64,000 nucleotides of DNA, taken from the NCBI RefSeq assembly GCF_000026945.1, contig NC_012862.1, positions 546,001-610,000 of the forward strand, read 5' to 3'. Below, piece by piece: positions 1-10,700 of the stretch. Source of the stretch: Candida dubliniensis CD36. Taxonomy: Eukaryota > Ascomycota > Pichiomycetes > Serinales > Debaryomycetaceae. Numbering within the stretch: position 1 is the stretch's first letter; each line of letters starts with the position of its first letter. The notes beneath the pieces were generated by a model. That model ran no database searches, was not told the DNA's origin, and saw nothing but the letters and a program-made list of their open reading frames with translations. The translations under genes and the position numbers were made by a program.

Positions 1-840
1 AATCTACGAATCTAATTTGTTAATGATAAGAAGAAGAAGAAGAAGAAGAAGAAAGTAACTTGTAGAAGAATTACAATTGTTGTTAAGGAGAAACACCAAC
101 CAACCAACACACACACACATATCCAATTCAACCCATATCAATCATTATCAATGGTTTCCCTATTTCATCCTATCAACAATTCTAACAGTTGATTGGTCGG
201 ATTAACTTCTATGCAGGATGAAGATGACTCGTTGAATGAAGATTAAATTTCTTTTTTTTTTTCTTTTTTGCTTTTTCTTGTCGTGCATATTCGTTATCTA
301 TTGAGGTTATATGCAGGAGAAACAATGAAAGTAATTATTGCAAAAAAGAAAAAGGAAGAACAAGACTCACTCACTCACTTACTCAAAACCACCAAAATAT
401 CTTCATCATCACAATTAACTATAAGTGGAGATACTTTTTTTTTCTTTTAATATAGTAATTAAACAAACGAATAATAACAGGGCTTTTAGAAATAGATAAT
501 GTAATTGCGTTATATTAATTTGTAGAATCTGGGGGAGAGAGCAAAAAGAGTAAAGAAAGGTCATCGTAATTTATTAGGTTAAACAAAAGTTTCACTTGAG
601 GTTGTTGTTGATTGCGATGATCTATAAAAAGCTTGAAGGACTTTATAACAAGAAAAAAATAAAAAAAATAAAAAAAACTAAGAGAGGACTATATTAGAAC
701 TGAATGAAAGTTTGTTAAAGTTGATGATAATGATGATGATGATAATGATGATGATATTGTCATTAGGTTGTTAATTGTCAATATACATCGAGTCTTTTAA
801 AAACAATTAGAATCCATCGAACAAAAAGAATTAGATTTGC

Positions 841-879
<39 letters not shown>

Positions 880-946
880 GTCTCTTCTTCTTTTTTTGCC
901 CTGTTGTTTATCTAAAACAAATCAATTTGTCCAAACTGTGACAAAC

Positions 947-983
<37 letters not shown>

Positions 984-1396
984 CAACAACAACAACAAAT
1001 ATCCATATACATACATATATTTATATCAACAATATTTGTACTATTTTATTAGTCTTAATATATATATATATATATATATACTCAAATGCCCTTTTATTTT
1101 ATTTTTAAAAAAAATTAATTTTATACTATTATTATTAATTACTTTTTCTTTTATTTAACAAATATTTATTCATTCATTTGTTAATACATTTTTGTTATTT
1201 TATTTTTTTGTTTTTTTTTTTTCAACCATCTTTTACAATACTATAGATTATTAATCACCTGACCAAGCTACTACTACTACTACTACTACTACAGTTGTTC
1301 AACACATATTAATTAAAAAACTATCAACCTTTGAATTTTAATACACACATAGAACAGCACAGCACAGCACAGCATAGTACACACATATACCTAATC
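1..1396. other. Intergenic region upstream of MEP1
   Basis: No convincing gene is visible. The segment holds several simple repeats: (GAA)n near 31-52, (TAA)n at 841-879, a T29 run at 952-980, (TA)n at 1059-1080 and (CTA)n near 1270-1290. A GATAAG motif near 24 and scattered TTATC motifs could be sites for GATA-type nitrogen regulators, which commonly control ammonium permeases. They are too short and too common in A+T-rich DNA to call as sites. Confidence 0.6.
841..980. repeat. (TAA)n microsatellite and T29 homopolymer
   Basis: Positions 841-879 are 13 uninterrupted TAA units. Positions 952-980 are an uninterrupted run of 29 T. Both are likely to vary in length between strains and alleles, and are prone to sequencing error. 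Confidence 0.85.
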
Positions 1397-2992
1397 ATGT
1401 CAGCAGAAGAAGTAATAAAATATATTTCAAGAAGGAAATTATTTACGGAAAATAATGAATATAATGAAGGTTATATATTACTATTTACAATTGCATCATC
1501 AATGATTTGGATTATGGTACCTGGATTAGCATTTTTATATTCTGGTTTAGCAAGAAGAAAATCTGCTTTATCAATGATTTGGATTGTTATAATGTCATCA
1601 TTTGTTGGGATTTTCCAATGGTATTTTTGGGGTTATTCATTAGCTTTTAGTGATACTTCTAATAATTCATTTATTGGTGATTTACATTTTTTCGGATTTA
1701 AAAATTTATTAGGTGCCAGTGATGATAAAACAACTTATCCTGATATAGCATATTCTTTATTTCAATTACAATTTTTATTAGTGACATTAGCAATTATAGC
1801 TGGTGGTTGTATTGCTGAAAGAGGAAGATTTTTACCAGCATTAGTATTTATGTTTTGTTGGGCAACAATTGTTTATTGTCCTGTAGTTTATTGGATTTGG
1901 GGTGGTGGTTGGGCTCTGTCATATAAATCAGGAGCTTTAGATTATGCTGGAGGTGGTCCAGTGGAAATTTTATCTGGTATGTCAGCATTTGTTTATTCAG
2001 CATTTTTGGGGAGAAGAAATGAAACTTTAATGATTAATTATCGTCCTCATAATATTTCAACAATTTTCTTGGGTACTTCATTATTATATGTTGGTTGGTT
2101 ATTTTTCAATGGATTTTCTTGTGGGAATCCTTCACTTAAAGTAGCTTATTCTATGATGAATACTCATTTATGTGGTGCTTTTGGAGCTATATCTTGGTGT
2201 TTATTGGATTTCCGTTTAGAAAATAAATGGTCAATGGTAGCAGTTTGTTCTGGATGTATTTCTGGGTTAGTGGCGGCAACTCCTTCTTCAGGGATGATTC
2301 CATTATGGGCATCAGTAATATTAGGTATAACTGCAGGGATAGTTTGTAATTTGTCGACTAAAATCAAATATTTATTACGTGTTGATGATTCATTGGATGT
2401 ATGGGCTGAGCACGGTATGGCAGGAGTTGTTGGATTAATTTTCAATGCATTATTTGGTTCAGCTACAGTTATTGGTTATGATGGAATCACTGATCATGAA
2501 GGTGGTTGGATTGATCATAATTGGAAACAATTATATATTCAAATTGTTTATATTTTGGCCACAATGGCTTATTCTGGTGTCGTTACTGCCATATTATGTT
2601 TTGTCATTAATAAAATCCCGGGATTACATCTTAGAATTGATTATAATGGAGAGGAAGCTGGAGTTGATGAAGATCAAATTGGTGAATTTGCTTATGATTA
2701 TGTTGAAGTTAGAAGAGACTTTTTAGATTGGGGGATTCCAACTGTTAATCCTACTTATCAAAACCTGATTAATGATCAACAACAACAACAACAAATATCA
2801 GAAGAAGCACAACAACAAAAAAAAGCAGCTGGTTTAGCTGGAATTGACGAAACCGAAGAAAATCAGTTTGAAGGAATAAAAATTAAAAGAGAAACTCAAA
2901 TAATTGATGGTTCACCTCATAGTAATTCTGATTCTACATCAAATACAAGTATACAAGAGAAACATGAACCAGTGGAATATCGCCCGAATTGA
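1397..2992 (+). CDS. MEP1: Ammonium transporter, Mep/Amt family (Mep1-type)
   Basis: This is a plasma-membrane ammonium permease of 531 residues, close to the usual yeast Mep length, with about eleven hydrophobic segments through residue ~410. The first ATG of the frame is at 1397; the open frame reaches further upstream only through a non-ATG codon. The second pore histidine of the family is present (residue 339, in AEHGMAG). The position of the first pore histidine, after the LDYAGGGPV segment, holds Glu190. In budding yeast Mep1 and Mep3 carry Glu there while Mep2 keeps His, so this supports a Mep1/3-type protein and not the Mep2 sensor. The last ~110 residues are a hydrophilic Gln/Glu-rich cytoplasmic tail, a usual place for nitrogen-dependent regulation. 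An in-frame CTG at 1916-1918 (residue 174) falls in a conserved stretch and should be read as Ser. The symbol also fits the neighbour ILV2. Confidence 0.93.
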   Translation: MSAEEVIKYISRRKLFTENNEYNEGYILLFTIASSMIWIMVPGLAFLYSGLARRKSALSMIWIVIMSSFVGIFQWYFWGYSLAFSDTSNNSFIGDLHFFGFKNLLGASDDKTTYPDIAYSLFQLQFLLVTLAIIAGGCIAERGRFLPALVFMFCWATIVYCPVVYWIWGGGWALSYKSGALDYAGGGPVEILSGMSAFVYSAFLGRRNETLMINYRPHNISTIFLGTSLLYVGWLFFNGFSCGNPSLKVAYSMMNTHLCGAFGAISWCLLDFRLENKWSMVAVCSGCISGLVAATPSSGMIPLWASVILGITAGIVCNLSTKIKYLLRVDDSLDVWAEHGMAGVVGLIFNALFGSATVIGYDGITDHEGGWIDHNWKQLYIQIVYILATMAYSGVVTAILCFVINKIPGLHLRIDYNGEEAGVDEDQIGEFAYDYVEVRRDFLDWGIPTVNPTYQNLINDQQQQQQISEEAQQQKKAAGLAGIDETEENQFEGIKIKRETQIIDGSPHSNSDSTSNTSIQEKHEPVEYRPN

Positions 2993-3221
2993 TTAATCTA
3001 AGCAGGTAAAGTATTTCAGTTTCAATAATAGATTTCAGTTCTTTAAACATATTTATAGTCTCAGTAGTAAAATTAATAATTTATAAACGTTGAATTAATG
3101 CAAAAAAAAAAAAAAAAAACAATAAAGAGTTGTACTCCATTGAGTCATAATGGTCTTAAGAGTAATGGTGGGGAAAGTAATCTCTGGTTGTATTGCGTGA
3201 TGTATAAAATCAGAGTGGTAT

Positions 3222-3227
3222 CACGTG
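3222..3227. promoter_or_regulatory. CACGTG E-box upstream of ILV2
   Basis: The palindrome TCACGTGA is about 590 bp upstream of the ILV2 start. CACGTG is the core of the Cbf1 site in yeasts, and in Candida Cbf1 acts on sulfur, respiratory and ribosomal genes. The assignment to ILV2 control is an inference from position only. Confidence 0.4.
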
Positions 3228-3571
3228 AATGGGTTGTTGTTGATGTTGTTGTTGTTTTTTTTTTTGTCGTGTGGGACACGAAATAATGTTCCGTTAGTCC
3301 TAAAAAAAAATTACCATGCCTGTTGCGATACCGGTCCTGTATATTCTTAATGTGTTGCTGAATCGGAATCTAATTTCAAAAGGCGGAAACGCCGTGGTAG
3401 TGGTAATGGTAGTTTTATACCTAGCTGCTGCTACCAACTGGCCCTAACCTAAGGTGGTGGTGCTAGTGGTGGTGCGAATAATAAGAAAATTTTCTTACAT
3501 ATTTTATTTGATTTCCCTTTTCTCCTCCTCTTCCTCCTCATCCTCCTCCTGCCCACTCCCATTCTTGAAAT

Positions 3572-3578
3572 TGACTCA
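3572..3578 (+). promoter_or_regulatory. Gcn4-type site (TGACTCA) upstream of ILV2
   Basis: A perfect TGACTCA lies 238 bp upstream of the ILV2 ATG. It is the consensus for Gcn4, the general amino-acid control activator, and ILV genes are established Gcn4 targets in yeasts. The copies at 23275 and 37556 are not next to amino-acid genes. Confidence 0.65.
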
Positions 3579-3815
3579 CAAATTTCATCATCATATTTAC
3601 ACTAACTAACTAACTAACTAACCAACGCTAAGAAAAAAAAAAAAATTTTATTTCTCCATATATTAATTAATATATATTCATCAAATTTTTCACCTTCTTT
3701 TTTTTTTTTTTTTTCAAGCAAACAAAGTAAATTATTTCAAATTCCTTTTTCCCATTATTTTATTGGTTTTATTGATTTTTTTTTAATAACAACTAATAAT
3801 TAAACATCAACTACC

Positions 3816-5873
3816 ATGATTTCCCGTAATTTGAGAAATTCATCAACTAAAACCTTATATGGTTGTATTTTAAGATCACAAATCAGATCAATATCGAAAA
3901 ATAATTCTCAACAAGCTGCTGCTCAATCAACATCACGTCCACAACCATCTCCTGCTTTTAATACTGCTACTAATACATCTTCATCGACACAAACCATAAA
4001 TGATCCAACTACTTCCAAACATAGATCTCCAATTTCTAGAAAGAAAAAAGAAGGACAGTTAATGGATGATTCATTTATTGGATTAACTGGTGGAGAAATT
4101 TTCCATGAAATGATGCTTAGACATAAAGTTGATACTGTATTTGGTTATGCTGGTGGAGCCATTTTACCAGTATTTGATGCCATTTATAATTCTGATAAAT
4201 TTAAATTTGTTTTACCAAGACATGAACAAGGTGCTGGTCATATGGCTGAAGGTTATGCTAGAGCTAGTGGTAAACCTGGAGTTGTTTTAGTTACTTCAGG
4301 ACCTGGTGCTACTAATGTTATAACACCAATGGCTGATGCATTAATGGATGGAGTACCATTAGTGGTTTTTTCAGGTCAAGTTCCAACTACTGCTATTGGT
4401 ACTGATGCATTTCAAGAAGCTGATATTGTTGGTATTTCTAGATCTTGTACTAAATGGAATGTAATGGTTAAAAATGTGGCGGAATTACCAAGAAGAATTA
4501 ATGAAGCTTTTGAAATTGCTACTACAGGTAGACCAGGACCAGTTTTAGTTGATTTACCAAAAGATGTTACTGCTTCAATTTTAAGAGAATCTATCCCAAT
4601 AAATACTACTTTACCATCAAATGCATTAAGTCAAATTACTAAAAAAGCTGTTAGTGAATTTACTTCTGAAGCCATTAAAAGAGCTGCACAAATTTTAAAT
4701 AAAGCTAAAAAACCCATTATATATGCTGGAGCAGGGATTTTAAATAATGAACAAGGTCCTAAATTATTAAAAGAATTAGCTGATAAAGCTAATATTCCAG
4801 TGACTACTACTTTACAAGGATTAGGTGCATTTGATCAAAGAGATCCTAAATCTTTAGATATGTTGGGTATGCATGGATCAGCTGCTGCTAATACTGCTAT
4901 TCAAAATGCTGATTGTATTATTGCTTTAGGAGCAAGATTTGATGATAGAGTCACTGGTAATATTAGTAAATTTGCTCCTGAAGCAAAATTAGCTGCTTCT
5001 GAAGGTAGAGGAGGAATTTTACATTTTGAAATTTCTCCTAAAAATATTAATAAAGTTGTTGAAGCTACTGAAGCTATTGAAGGAGATGTTACTACTAATT
5101 TACAATCATTTATTCCATTAATTGATTCAATTGAAAATAGACCAGAATGGTTTAATAAAATTAATCAATGGAAACAAAAATATCCTTATTCTTATCAATT
5201 AGAAACTCCTGGTTCATTAATTAAACCTCAAACTTTAATTAAAGAAATTTCTGATCAATCACAAACTTATAATAAAGAAGTTATTGTTACTACTGGAGTT
5301 GGACAACATCAAATGTGGGCAGCTCAACATTTCACTTGGACTCAACCAAGAACTATGATTACTTCTGGTGGATTAGGTACTATGGGTTATGGATTACCTG
5401 CAGCTATTGGTGCTCAAGTAGCTAAACCTAATGCTATTGTTATTGATATTGATGGTGATGCATCATTTAATATGACTTTAACCGAATTATCTTCTGCAGT
5501 TCAAGCTGGAGCTCCTATTAAAGTATGTGTTTTAAATAATGAAGAACAAGGTATGGTGACTCAATGGCAATCATTATTTTATGAACATAGATATAGTCAT
5601 ACTCATCAATCAAACCCTGATTTTATGAAATTAGCTGAATCAATGAATGTTAAAGGTATTAGAATTACTAATCAAGAAGAATTGAAATCTGGAGTTAAAG
5701 AATTTTTAGATGCTACTGAACCAGTATTATTAGAAGTTATTGTGGAAAAGAAAGTTCCAGTTTTACCTATGGTACCTGCTGGTAAAGCTTTAGATGATTT
5801 CATTTTATGGGATGCTGAAGTTGAAAAACAACAAAATGATTTAAGAAAAGAAAGAACTGGTGGTAAATATTAA
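3816..5873 (+). CDS. ILV2: Acetolactate synthase catalytic subunit, mitochondrial
   Basis: Acetohydroxyacid synthase makes acetolactate or acetohydroxybutyrate from pyruvate with thiamine diphosphate, the first common step of valine, leucine and isoleucine synthesis. The protein has 685 residues, as expected for the fungal enzyme. Residues 1 to ~85 are rich in Arg, Ser, Thr and Gln with few acids, as in a mitochondrial transit sequence. The N-terminal ThDP domain contains the catalytic glutamate in RHEQGAGHMAEGYA (Glu137). The central domain follows, and the C-terminal ThDP/Mg-binding motif GDGDASFNMT lies near residues 545-555 with its NN about 28 residues later. The codon bias is strong (TTA, AGA, GGT), suggesting high expression. 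No frame defect is seen. A Gcn4-type site lies upstream. Confidence 0.97.
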   Translation: MISRNLRNSSTKTLYGCILRSQIRSISKNNSQQAAAQSTSRPQPSPAFNTATNTSSSTQTINDPTTSKHRSPISRKKKEGQLMDDSFIGLTGGEIFHEMMLRHKVDTVFGYAGGAILPVFDAIYNSDKFKFVLPRHEQGAGHMAEGYARASGKPGVVLVTSGPGATNVITPMADALMDGVPLVVFSGQVPTTAIGTDAFQEADIVGISRSCTKWNVMVKNVAELPRRINEAFEIATTGRPGPVLVDLPKDVTASILRESIPINTTLPSNALSQITKKAVSEFTSEAIKRAAQILNKAKKPIIYAGAGILNNEQGPKLLKELADKANIPVTTTLQGLGAFDQRDPKSLDMLGMHGSAAANTAIQNADCIIALGARFDDRVTGNISKFAPEAKLAASEGRGGILHFEISPKNINKVVEATEAIEGDVTTNLQSFIPLIDSIENRPEWFNKINQWKQKYPYSYQLETPGSLIKPQTLIKEISDQSQTYNKEVIVTTGVGQHQMWAAQHFTWTQPRTMITSGGLGTMGYGLPAAIGAQVAKPNAIVIDIDGDASFNMTLTELSSAVQAGAPIKVCVLNNEEQGMVTQWQSLFYEHRYSHTHQSNPDFMKLAESMNVKGIRITNQEELKSGVKEFLDATEPVLLEVIVEKKVPVLPMVPAGKALDDFILWDAEVEKQQNDLRKERTGGKY

Positions 5874-6468
5874 TGTGTCTTGGATTTTTTTATTTCTTGT
5901 AAGTTTGTTTGTAAAATCATTAAATATAATATTTAATTTATTCGATTAATAGGGAGGTTTTAAATTGATCAGCCGTATTTGTAATATAGCAACTATATGG
6001 TTTGAACTATTATAGTATTGTTCATATGGTAGCGCGCAGGGGGGGTTTTAAGAGGGGTGTTAAACTCTCGTTTTATTAATATATTGAATATAAGAATAAG
6101 AATAAGAATAAGATTTGGAAGTTGAAGGAGGTAGATATATATATAAATATAGTAATTCTAATAACAAAATATAAAATTAATTCTAATAAATAAATAAATA
6201 AATAAAAAAAGAAATAAAGAAATAAAGAAATCAATTTGGTAAGTTTATTATTCAAAATAAAACCGGCAAAACAATATATCAAATGTAATCTAATTAAACC
6301 AATAATCAAATTAGAAACTCTTTGAAATTGAAATTGAAATTGAAATTGTAATTGACTTAATTGACTTAATTGTTTTGAGTAGTCAAAAACATATCCAATA
6401 TAAACAAAAAAAAAAAAAAAACCTCCTCCCGTCCTCCCTCCCTCTCTTTCTCCTCTCTTGTTGATTCA
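5874..6468. other. Intergenic region, convergent 3' ends
   Basis: This lies between the end of ILV2 and the end of the minus-strand gene at 6469. It holds AT-rich simple repeats ((GAATAA)n near 6090-6110, (AAAT)n near 6187-6210, (TTGAAA)n near 6325-6345) and an A-run at 6406-6420. A short GC-rich patch at 6030-6060 (gcgcgcagggggg) stands out but shows no clear structure. Confidence 0.55.
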
Positions 6469-6954
6469 TTATTGATATTTTAAATTTAAATCATTTATAT
6501 AATCTAAAATAATAATTGGTGAACTAGTTATAGGTTCAGAATATTGATTTTCTATAGTTAAATTAGCAGTATGATTTGATTTATTAGTAGGTAAGAAATT
6601 ATGAAATATTAATGATTTATGAATACAAATTTGATTAATATGATTAGTAATCTCTTCTTTTTGTTTGTTAGTATTATCTTTATGATTATTTTCTTCTTCT
6701 TCCACCACCACCACCACCTCCTCCTTCACCTTCTCCTCTTCCTCCTCCTCCTCGTCTACTTCATCTTCCGAATCAGATGGTAATATATCATGTAACATTG
6801 TTTTCTTAATAACCAAATTTGGTTCTTCATTATTATTGATTACTTGTGATTTCTTGAAAATCTTAGTATAGGCTCGTTTAAAAGTTTTCGATAATGGTGA
6901 TTTATTAGTAAATGATAAAGTTTTGAATTTTCTATTATCACTACTATTTATAGT

Positions 6955-6985
<31 letters not shown>

Positions 6986-7389
6986 AGGAAACTTGAATTT
7001 GAAGATGGAGAAATATTATTAAAATATTTAATCGTAGGAGTAATTATTGTACTTGAATCATCTAAAAATCCCTCATCATTGGTGTTGTTGTTGTTATTAT
7101 TATTATTATTGTCTCGAATGAATAGTTTTGATAATCGATGACCGCTGTTATTCCTACCATGTTTAATTGTTGATGAATCAGTATCATTTGAAGGGATGTT
7201 GAATGATTTATTAATTGAATTATTAGCAGTAGAGGTAGTAATGGCATTAGATTGTTGATTCGGTTGAGTTGGTCGTTTAGTTCTACGGAATGAACCTAAA
7301 GAAAATCGTTTTTTCGAATTAAATGTAGATGTTGGTGGTGGTGGTGGTGGTGGTGGTGATGATGATGTTGATGAATTAGGCAATTGCAT
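6469..7389 (-). CDS. Low-complexity protein of unknown function
   Basis: This 306-codon reading frame has a good ATG at 7389. I do not recognise a family. In order it shows a Pro8 run near residue 12, a basic Ser/Arg segment (about residues 25-45, KKRFSLGSFRRTKR) that could be phosphorylated or act as a nuclear signal, two Asn runs (about 94-102 and 138-147), a basic patch near 155-185, and an acidic Glu/Val/Asp block near 205-240. The C terminus (about 245-306) is ordinary-complexity sequence. Mixed-composition segments between the repeats, the length and a sensible start support a real gene, but it is likely to be lineage-specific or fast-evolving. Frames on the opposite strand here are shadows of the repeats. 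Confidence 0.55.
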
Positions 7390-8525
7390 TACTAATCAAT
7401 GAATCATTTGTAGTTGTAAGGTATTTATTAAAAACCTTTTTCTAGGTAAGGTTATTCAATTAATACTTGTAGTAGAAGAAAAGAAAAGAACAGAAAAGAA
7501 AGTGAAGATTTGTTATTTTAAATTTACAATTAAATAAATACAAAACCATACAATAACAATAACAATGACTATTATATATTATATTATTGGAAATGGATTA
7601 TTATTAATATGAAAGAAGGAATAAAGTAACGTAAATTGTAAATACAACAACAACAACAACAACAACAATTTACTATAAACAACTAAAAAAGACCACACGC
7701 GGTCAATCGGCTAATTTTCTCACTGCAACATTCTTTATATTACTTCCCCCTACCCCCCCCCCCCACCATCCTACCCTCTTCTAATAATTCATTGAATAAA
7801 ACCATGGGAATGTGGATTTGATGATATGGTGTTTCCATTCTTAAACAATATGACTGATAACTGACATCTATTAGTTCACCTTTTGATATCTAAAGATTGG
7901 AATCATCTTTCAATCTTCATGTGATAAAGATTGAATCTTGGAGATCTATAAACAATTGGTAGCATTGTGTATTTTTGATATTGAGATTTGTTAACATTTC
8001 CCTCCTCCCACAAAAAAGTAGGTACCCAAGTTGATAATTGATTTTAGAAAAAGAAGCAAAGCTTAATATATATATATATGGCCAATATCAGGAGTAAACT
8101 AATTTTGGTAAAGAACAAAAGAGAAGATATTACAATGTCAAATGGGAAATATAAAATGGATAAAATTCTTCTTACCAAAGAGAAATGATGTGTGTACCAC
8201 ATGAAATACTTCTCAAGAAAATTGTTAGCCCAAACAGATAATTTAGGAAATATTTACTACCTATAATAATGATATATATATATCCATATTTCCCATTAAT
8301 ATGACCAGAATGAAGTTTTCCCGTTTGAGTTTAGTTGAATTAATAATTTGCAATCTTTCTCATCATCATCATCATCATCATCATCATATGCCTGTATATA
8401 AGCAATAAATATTTGTATGTTAGAAAGAAAGAAAGAAAGAGAGAGAGAAAAAAAAATATATATATAGAAACGCATCTCATCGGATCTTCTTAATCACAAC
8501 AAAATCTCTTTATACTTAACAATCA
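7390..8525. other. Divergent intergenic region between the 306-codon gene and KRI1
   Basis: No gene is seen. It contains (CAA)n at 7647-7668, a C-rich tract at 7746-7765, (TA)n runs near 8076 and 8270, (CAT)n near 8365-8388, and GAAA/GA repeats just before KRI1 at 8423-8450. It presumably carries the promoters for both flanking genes. Confidence 0.6.
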
Positions 8526-10529
8526 ATGGCTAGAAAGAAATCAGCTGCTAAAAAGGCAAGAGAAGCCGCTGCCGCTGCTGCTACTGCTACTGCTACTGCT
8601 ACTGCTGCTGTTGAAAGTAGCACCTCAGGAAATTCAAAATCATTGACTTCTAACAATGAACACGCCAAAGATATAAAAATTGAAAAACCATCATTACAAA
8701 AATTACCTCAAGATAAAAAAACTTTGTCTCCTTCTGATGATGATAAAGTTTCCGACTTTGATGCATACTCAACATCCTCATCATCATCAGAGGAAGAAGA
8801 TGAATTTGGTGATTTAATTACTGAAGATGTTGAAACTGGAATTAATCAAGTTTTACAAACCATTAAAACTAATCCATCAAAATTATTAGATCCCAATGTA
8901 AAATTTTTTGAAGATCCCGAACTGATTGAATATAATGAAACGACAAAGAAACATAAACCATTATATATAAGTGATTATAATCGTATGCAATTATTAGACC
9001 AAGCAAAGGGCAAACAAACCAATGAACAAGAAGAAGAAGAAGAAGGGACTGGTTCTTTTGATGATCAAAAAACTATTGATGGACAAAAATCATTTGTTAC
9101 GGTTCAAAAAGAAGAAAAAGATCAACTTTTAGCAGAAATTAAAAAAGCATTTGATGAAGATATTGAAGATGATAGTGATGAAGAAAAGAAAGAGGAGAAA
9201 GAGCAGGATGATGACTTTTTCCGTAAAAAAGATGAGAAACAATTTAAAAATGAAGCTGAAGACAAAGACAATATCATTGGTGGATCAAATTTACCTGATC
9301 CAAATCAAGATCAACAAGGATTTTTAAATGCTTTTCTTGATCTGAAAGCTTGGATACCTAAAAAGGGAGATAAAATAATTAATTTAGATAAAATTGATCA
9401 AACTTATGAAGAAGAATTTGATGAAGCAGTTGAAAAATTTGAAAATGCTTATAATTTCCGTTATGAAGATCCTAATGGAGGATCAGAAATTATTAGTTAT
9501 GCTCGTAATCAAGCTACATTAAGACGACTGAAAACTAATCTGCGTAAACGACAACGTGAAAAACGTCAAGAATTAAAACGTCAAGAAGATGAAATTATTC
9601 AAGATTTATTGAAGAAAAAAAAAACTGCTAAAATTAATAAAGTAGTGGATCGATTAAGTAAAATTAAACAAGCCATTGGTGGTGACCCTAATAATAATAA
9701 TAATAGTGTTGTTGATGATGAAACTATTGAAAGAGTTTTTGGAGATTCTTTATTAAATGATGATTTTGATGATGCTGATTGGGATAATAAAATGGCAGAA
9801 ATATTTAATGAACAATATTATGAAGCTGAATTGGAAAAACCAACTTGGGATGATGATGATGATGAAATTATGGGTGGTGATATAAATAGTGATGAAGAAC
9901 AGGAACAGGAACAGGAAGAAGAAGAAGGAGAAGTTGCATCTAATTCTGAATCTGAATCTGAATCTGAAGAACCACCAAATAAAAAATCAAAGAAAGATTT
10001 ACTTAAAGCTAAAAAATCTATTAAAAAAGAAAAACAATCACTTAAAGAAAAAGCTCAAGCAATAGTAGAAGCTAATACATTAAAATTGATGGATGAAATT
10101 GAAGAAGAAAGAGGACGTCAACGAGAAAATGATGGTCATGAAAAAGAAATTAAATTTAAATATCGTGAAGTATCACCAGAAACTTTTGGTTTAACTACTA
10201 GAGATATTATATTAGCTGATGATAAACAATTAAATAATTTCATTAGTATTAAAAAATTTGCTCCTTATCGTCCTAAAGAATTAAGATTAAAAGATAAACG
10301 GAAATATACTAAAAAGAAACATTTACAAGAATGGAAAAAGGAAACATTTAAAAATTTGAAATTACCTAAAGAAATTGAACAAAGTGGAGCAGGTGGTGAT
10401 AATGATAATGATGATGATAATGATATTTGGATTCCTAATGAAGATGTATCTAATAACTATTATAAAAATGATAACAAGAAGCAAAAGAAGAATAAGAAGA
10501 AGCATGATAAACTGAGGAAACAAAGATGA
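8526..10529 (+). CDS. KRI1: Ribosome biogenesis factor Kri1
   Basis: Kri1 is a nucleolar 90S/40S processing factor that binds the KH-domain protein Krr1. The protein has 667 residues, longer than the ~590 of budding yeast because of repeats. The N terminus is Lys/Ala-rich with an (Ala-Thr)n run (residues ~14-30). A long acidic region follows. The Kri1 domain (about residues 300-400) contains the AWIPKKGD segment and a basic RKRQREKRQELKRQEDE helix. The conserved C-terminal Kri1 domain (about 530-610) includes KYREVSPETFGLT and the FAPYRPKELR segment. The end is a Lys-rich tail. Two in-frame CTG codons in the basic helix (near 9528 and 9538) should read Ser in this clade. The ATG at 8526 gives the basic N terminus. 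Confidence 0.92.
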   Translation: MARKKSAAKKAREAAAAAATATATATAAVESSTSGNSKSLTSNNEHAKDIKIEKPSLQKLPQDKKTLSPSDDDKVSDFDAYSTSSSSSEEEDEFGDLITEDVETGINQVLQTIKTNPSKLLDPNVKFFEDPELIEYNETTKKHKPLYISDYNRMQLLDQAKGKQTNEQEEEEEGTGSFDDQKTIDGQKSFVTVQKEEKDQLLAEIKKAFDEDIEDDSDEEKKEEKEQDDDFFRKKDEKQFKNEAEDKDNIIGGSNLPDPNQDQQGFLNAFLDLKAWIPKKGDKIINLDKIDQTYEEEFDEAVEKFENAYNFRYEDPNGGSEIISYARNQATLRRLKTNLRKRQREKRQELKRQEDEIIQDLLKKKKTAKINKVVDRLSKIKQAIGGDPNNNNNSVVDDETIERVFGDSLLNDDFDDADWDNKMAEIFNEQYYEAELEKPTWDDDDDEIMGGDINSDEEQEQEQEEEEGEVASNSESESESEEPPNKKSKKDLLKAKKSIKKEKQSLKEKAQAIVEANTLKLMDEIEEERGRQRENDGHEKEIKFKYREVSPETFGLTTRDIILADDKQLNNFISIKKFAPYRPKELRLKDKRKYTKKKHLQEWKKETFKNLKLPKEIEQSGAGGDNDNDDDNDIWIPNEDVSNNYYKNDNKKQKKNKKKHDKLRKQR

Positions 10530-10700
10530 GGATGAATTGAAATCATCATCAAAATAAATAGAACATTTACTTAAATGAGTAATATAGTACATTATATATT
10601 ACTAGTAGTATAAATAACGATAATAATAAGTTTAGTTTAATGAACCAACTTTTTGTAATCTTTATTTAGTTCCAATTTATAATATAAATTATTACTAACT

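Larger units (their letters stand above)
2993..3815. other. Intergenic region between MEP1 and ILV2
   Basis: No gene is seen. An 18-A run lies near 3101. A short conserved-looking non-repetitive stretch around 3120-3480 contains CACGTG at 3222-3227. CT-rich and (CTAA)n tracts lie at 3520-3625, and a T-rich leader precedes ILV2. The Gcn4-type site at 3572 is listed separately. Confidence 0.6.

Noticed and set aside
6923..7141. Leu-rich plus-strand frame
   Set aside because: It is the complement of Asn repeats in the gene at 6469-7389.
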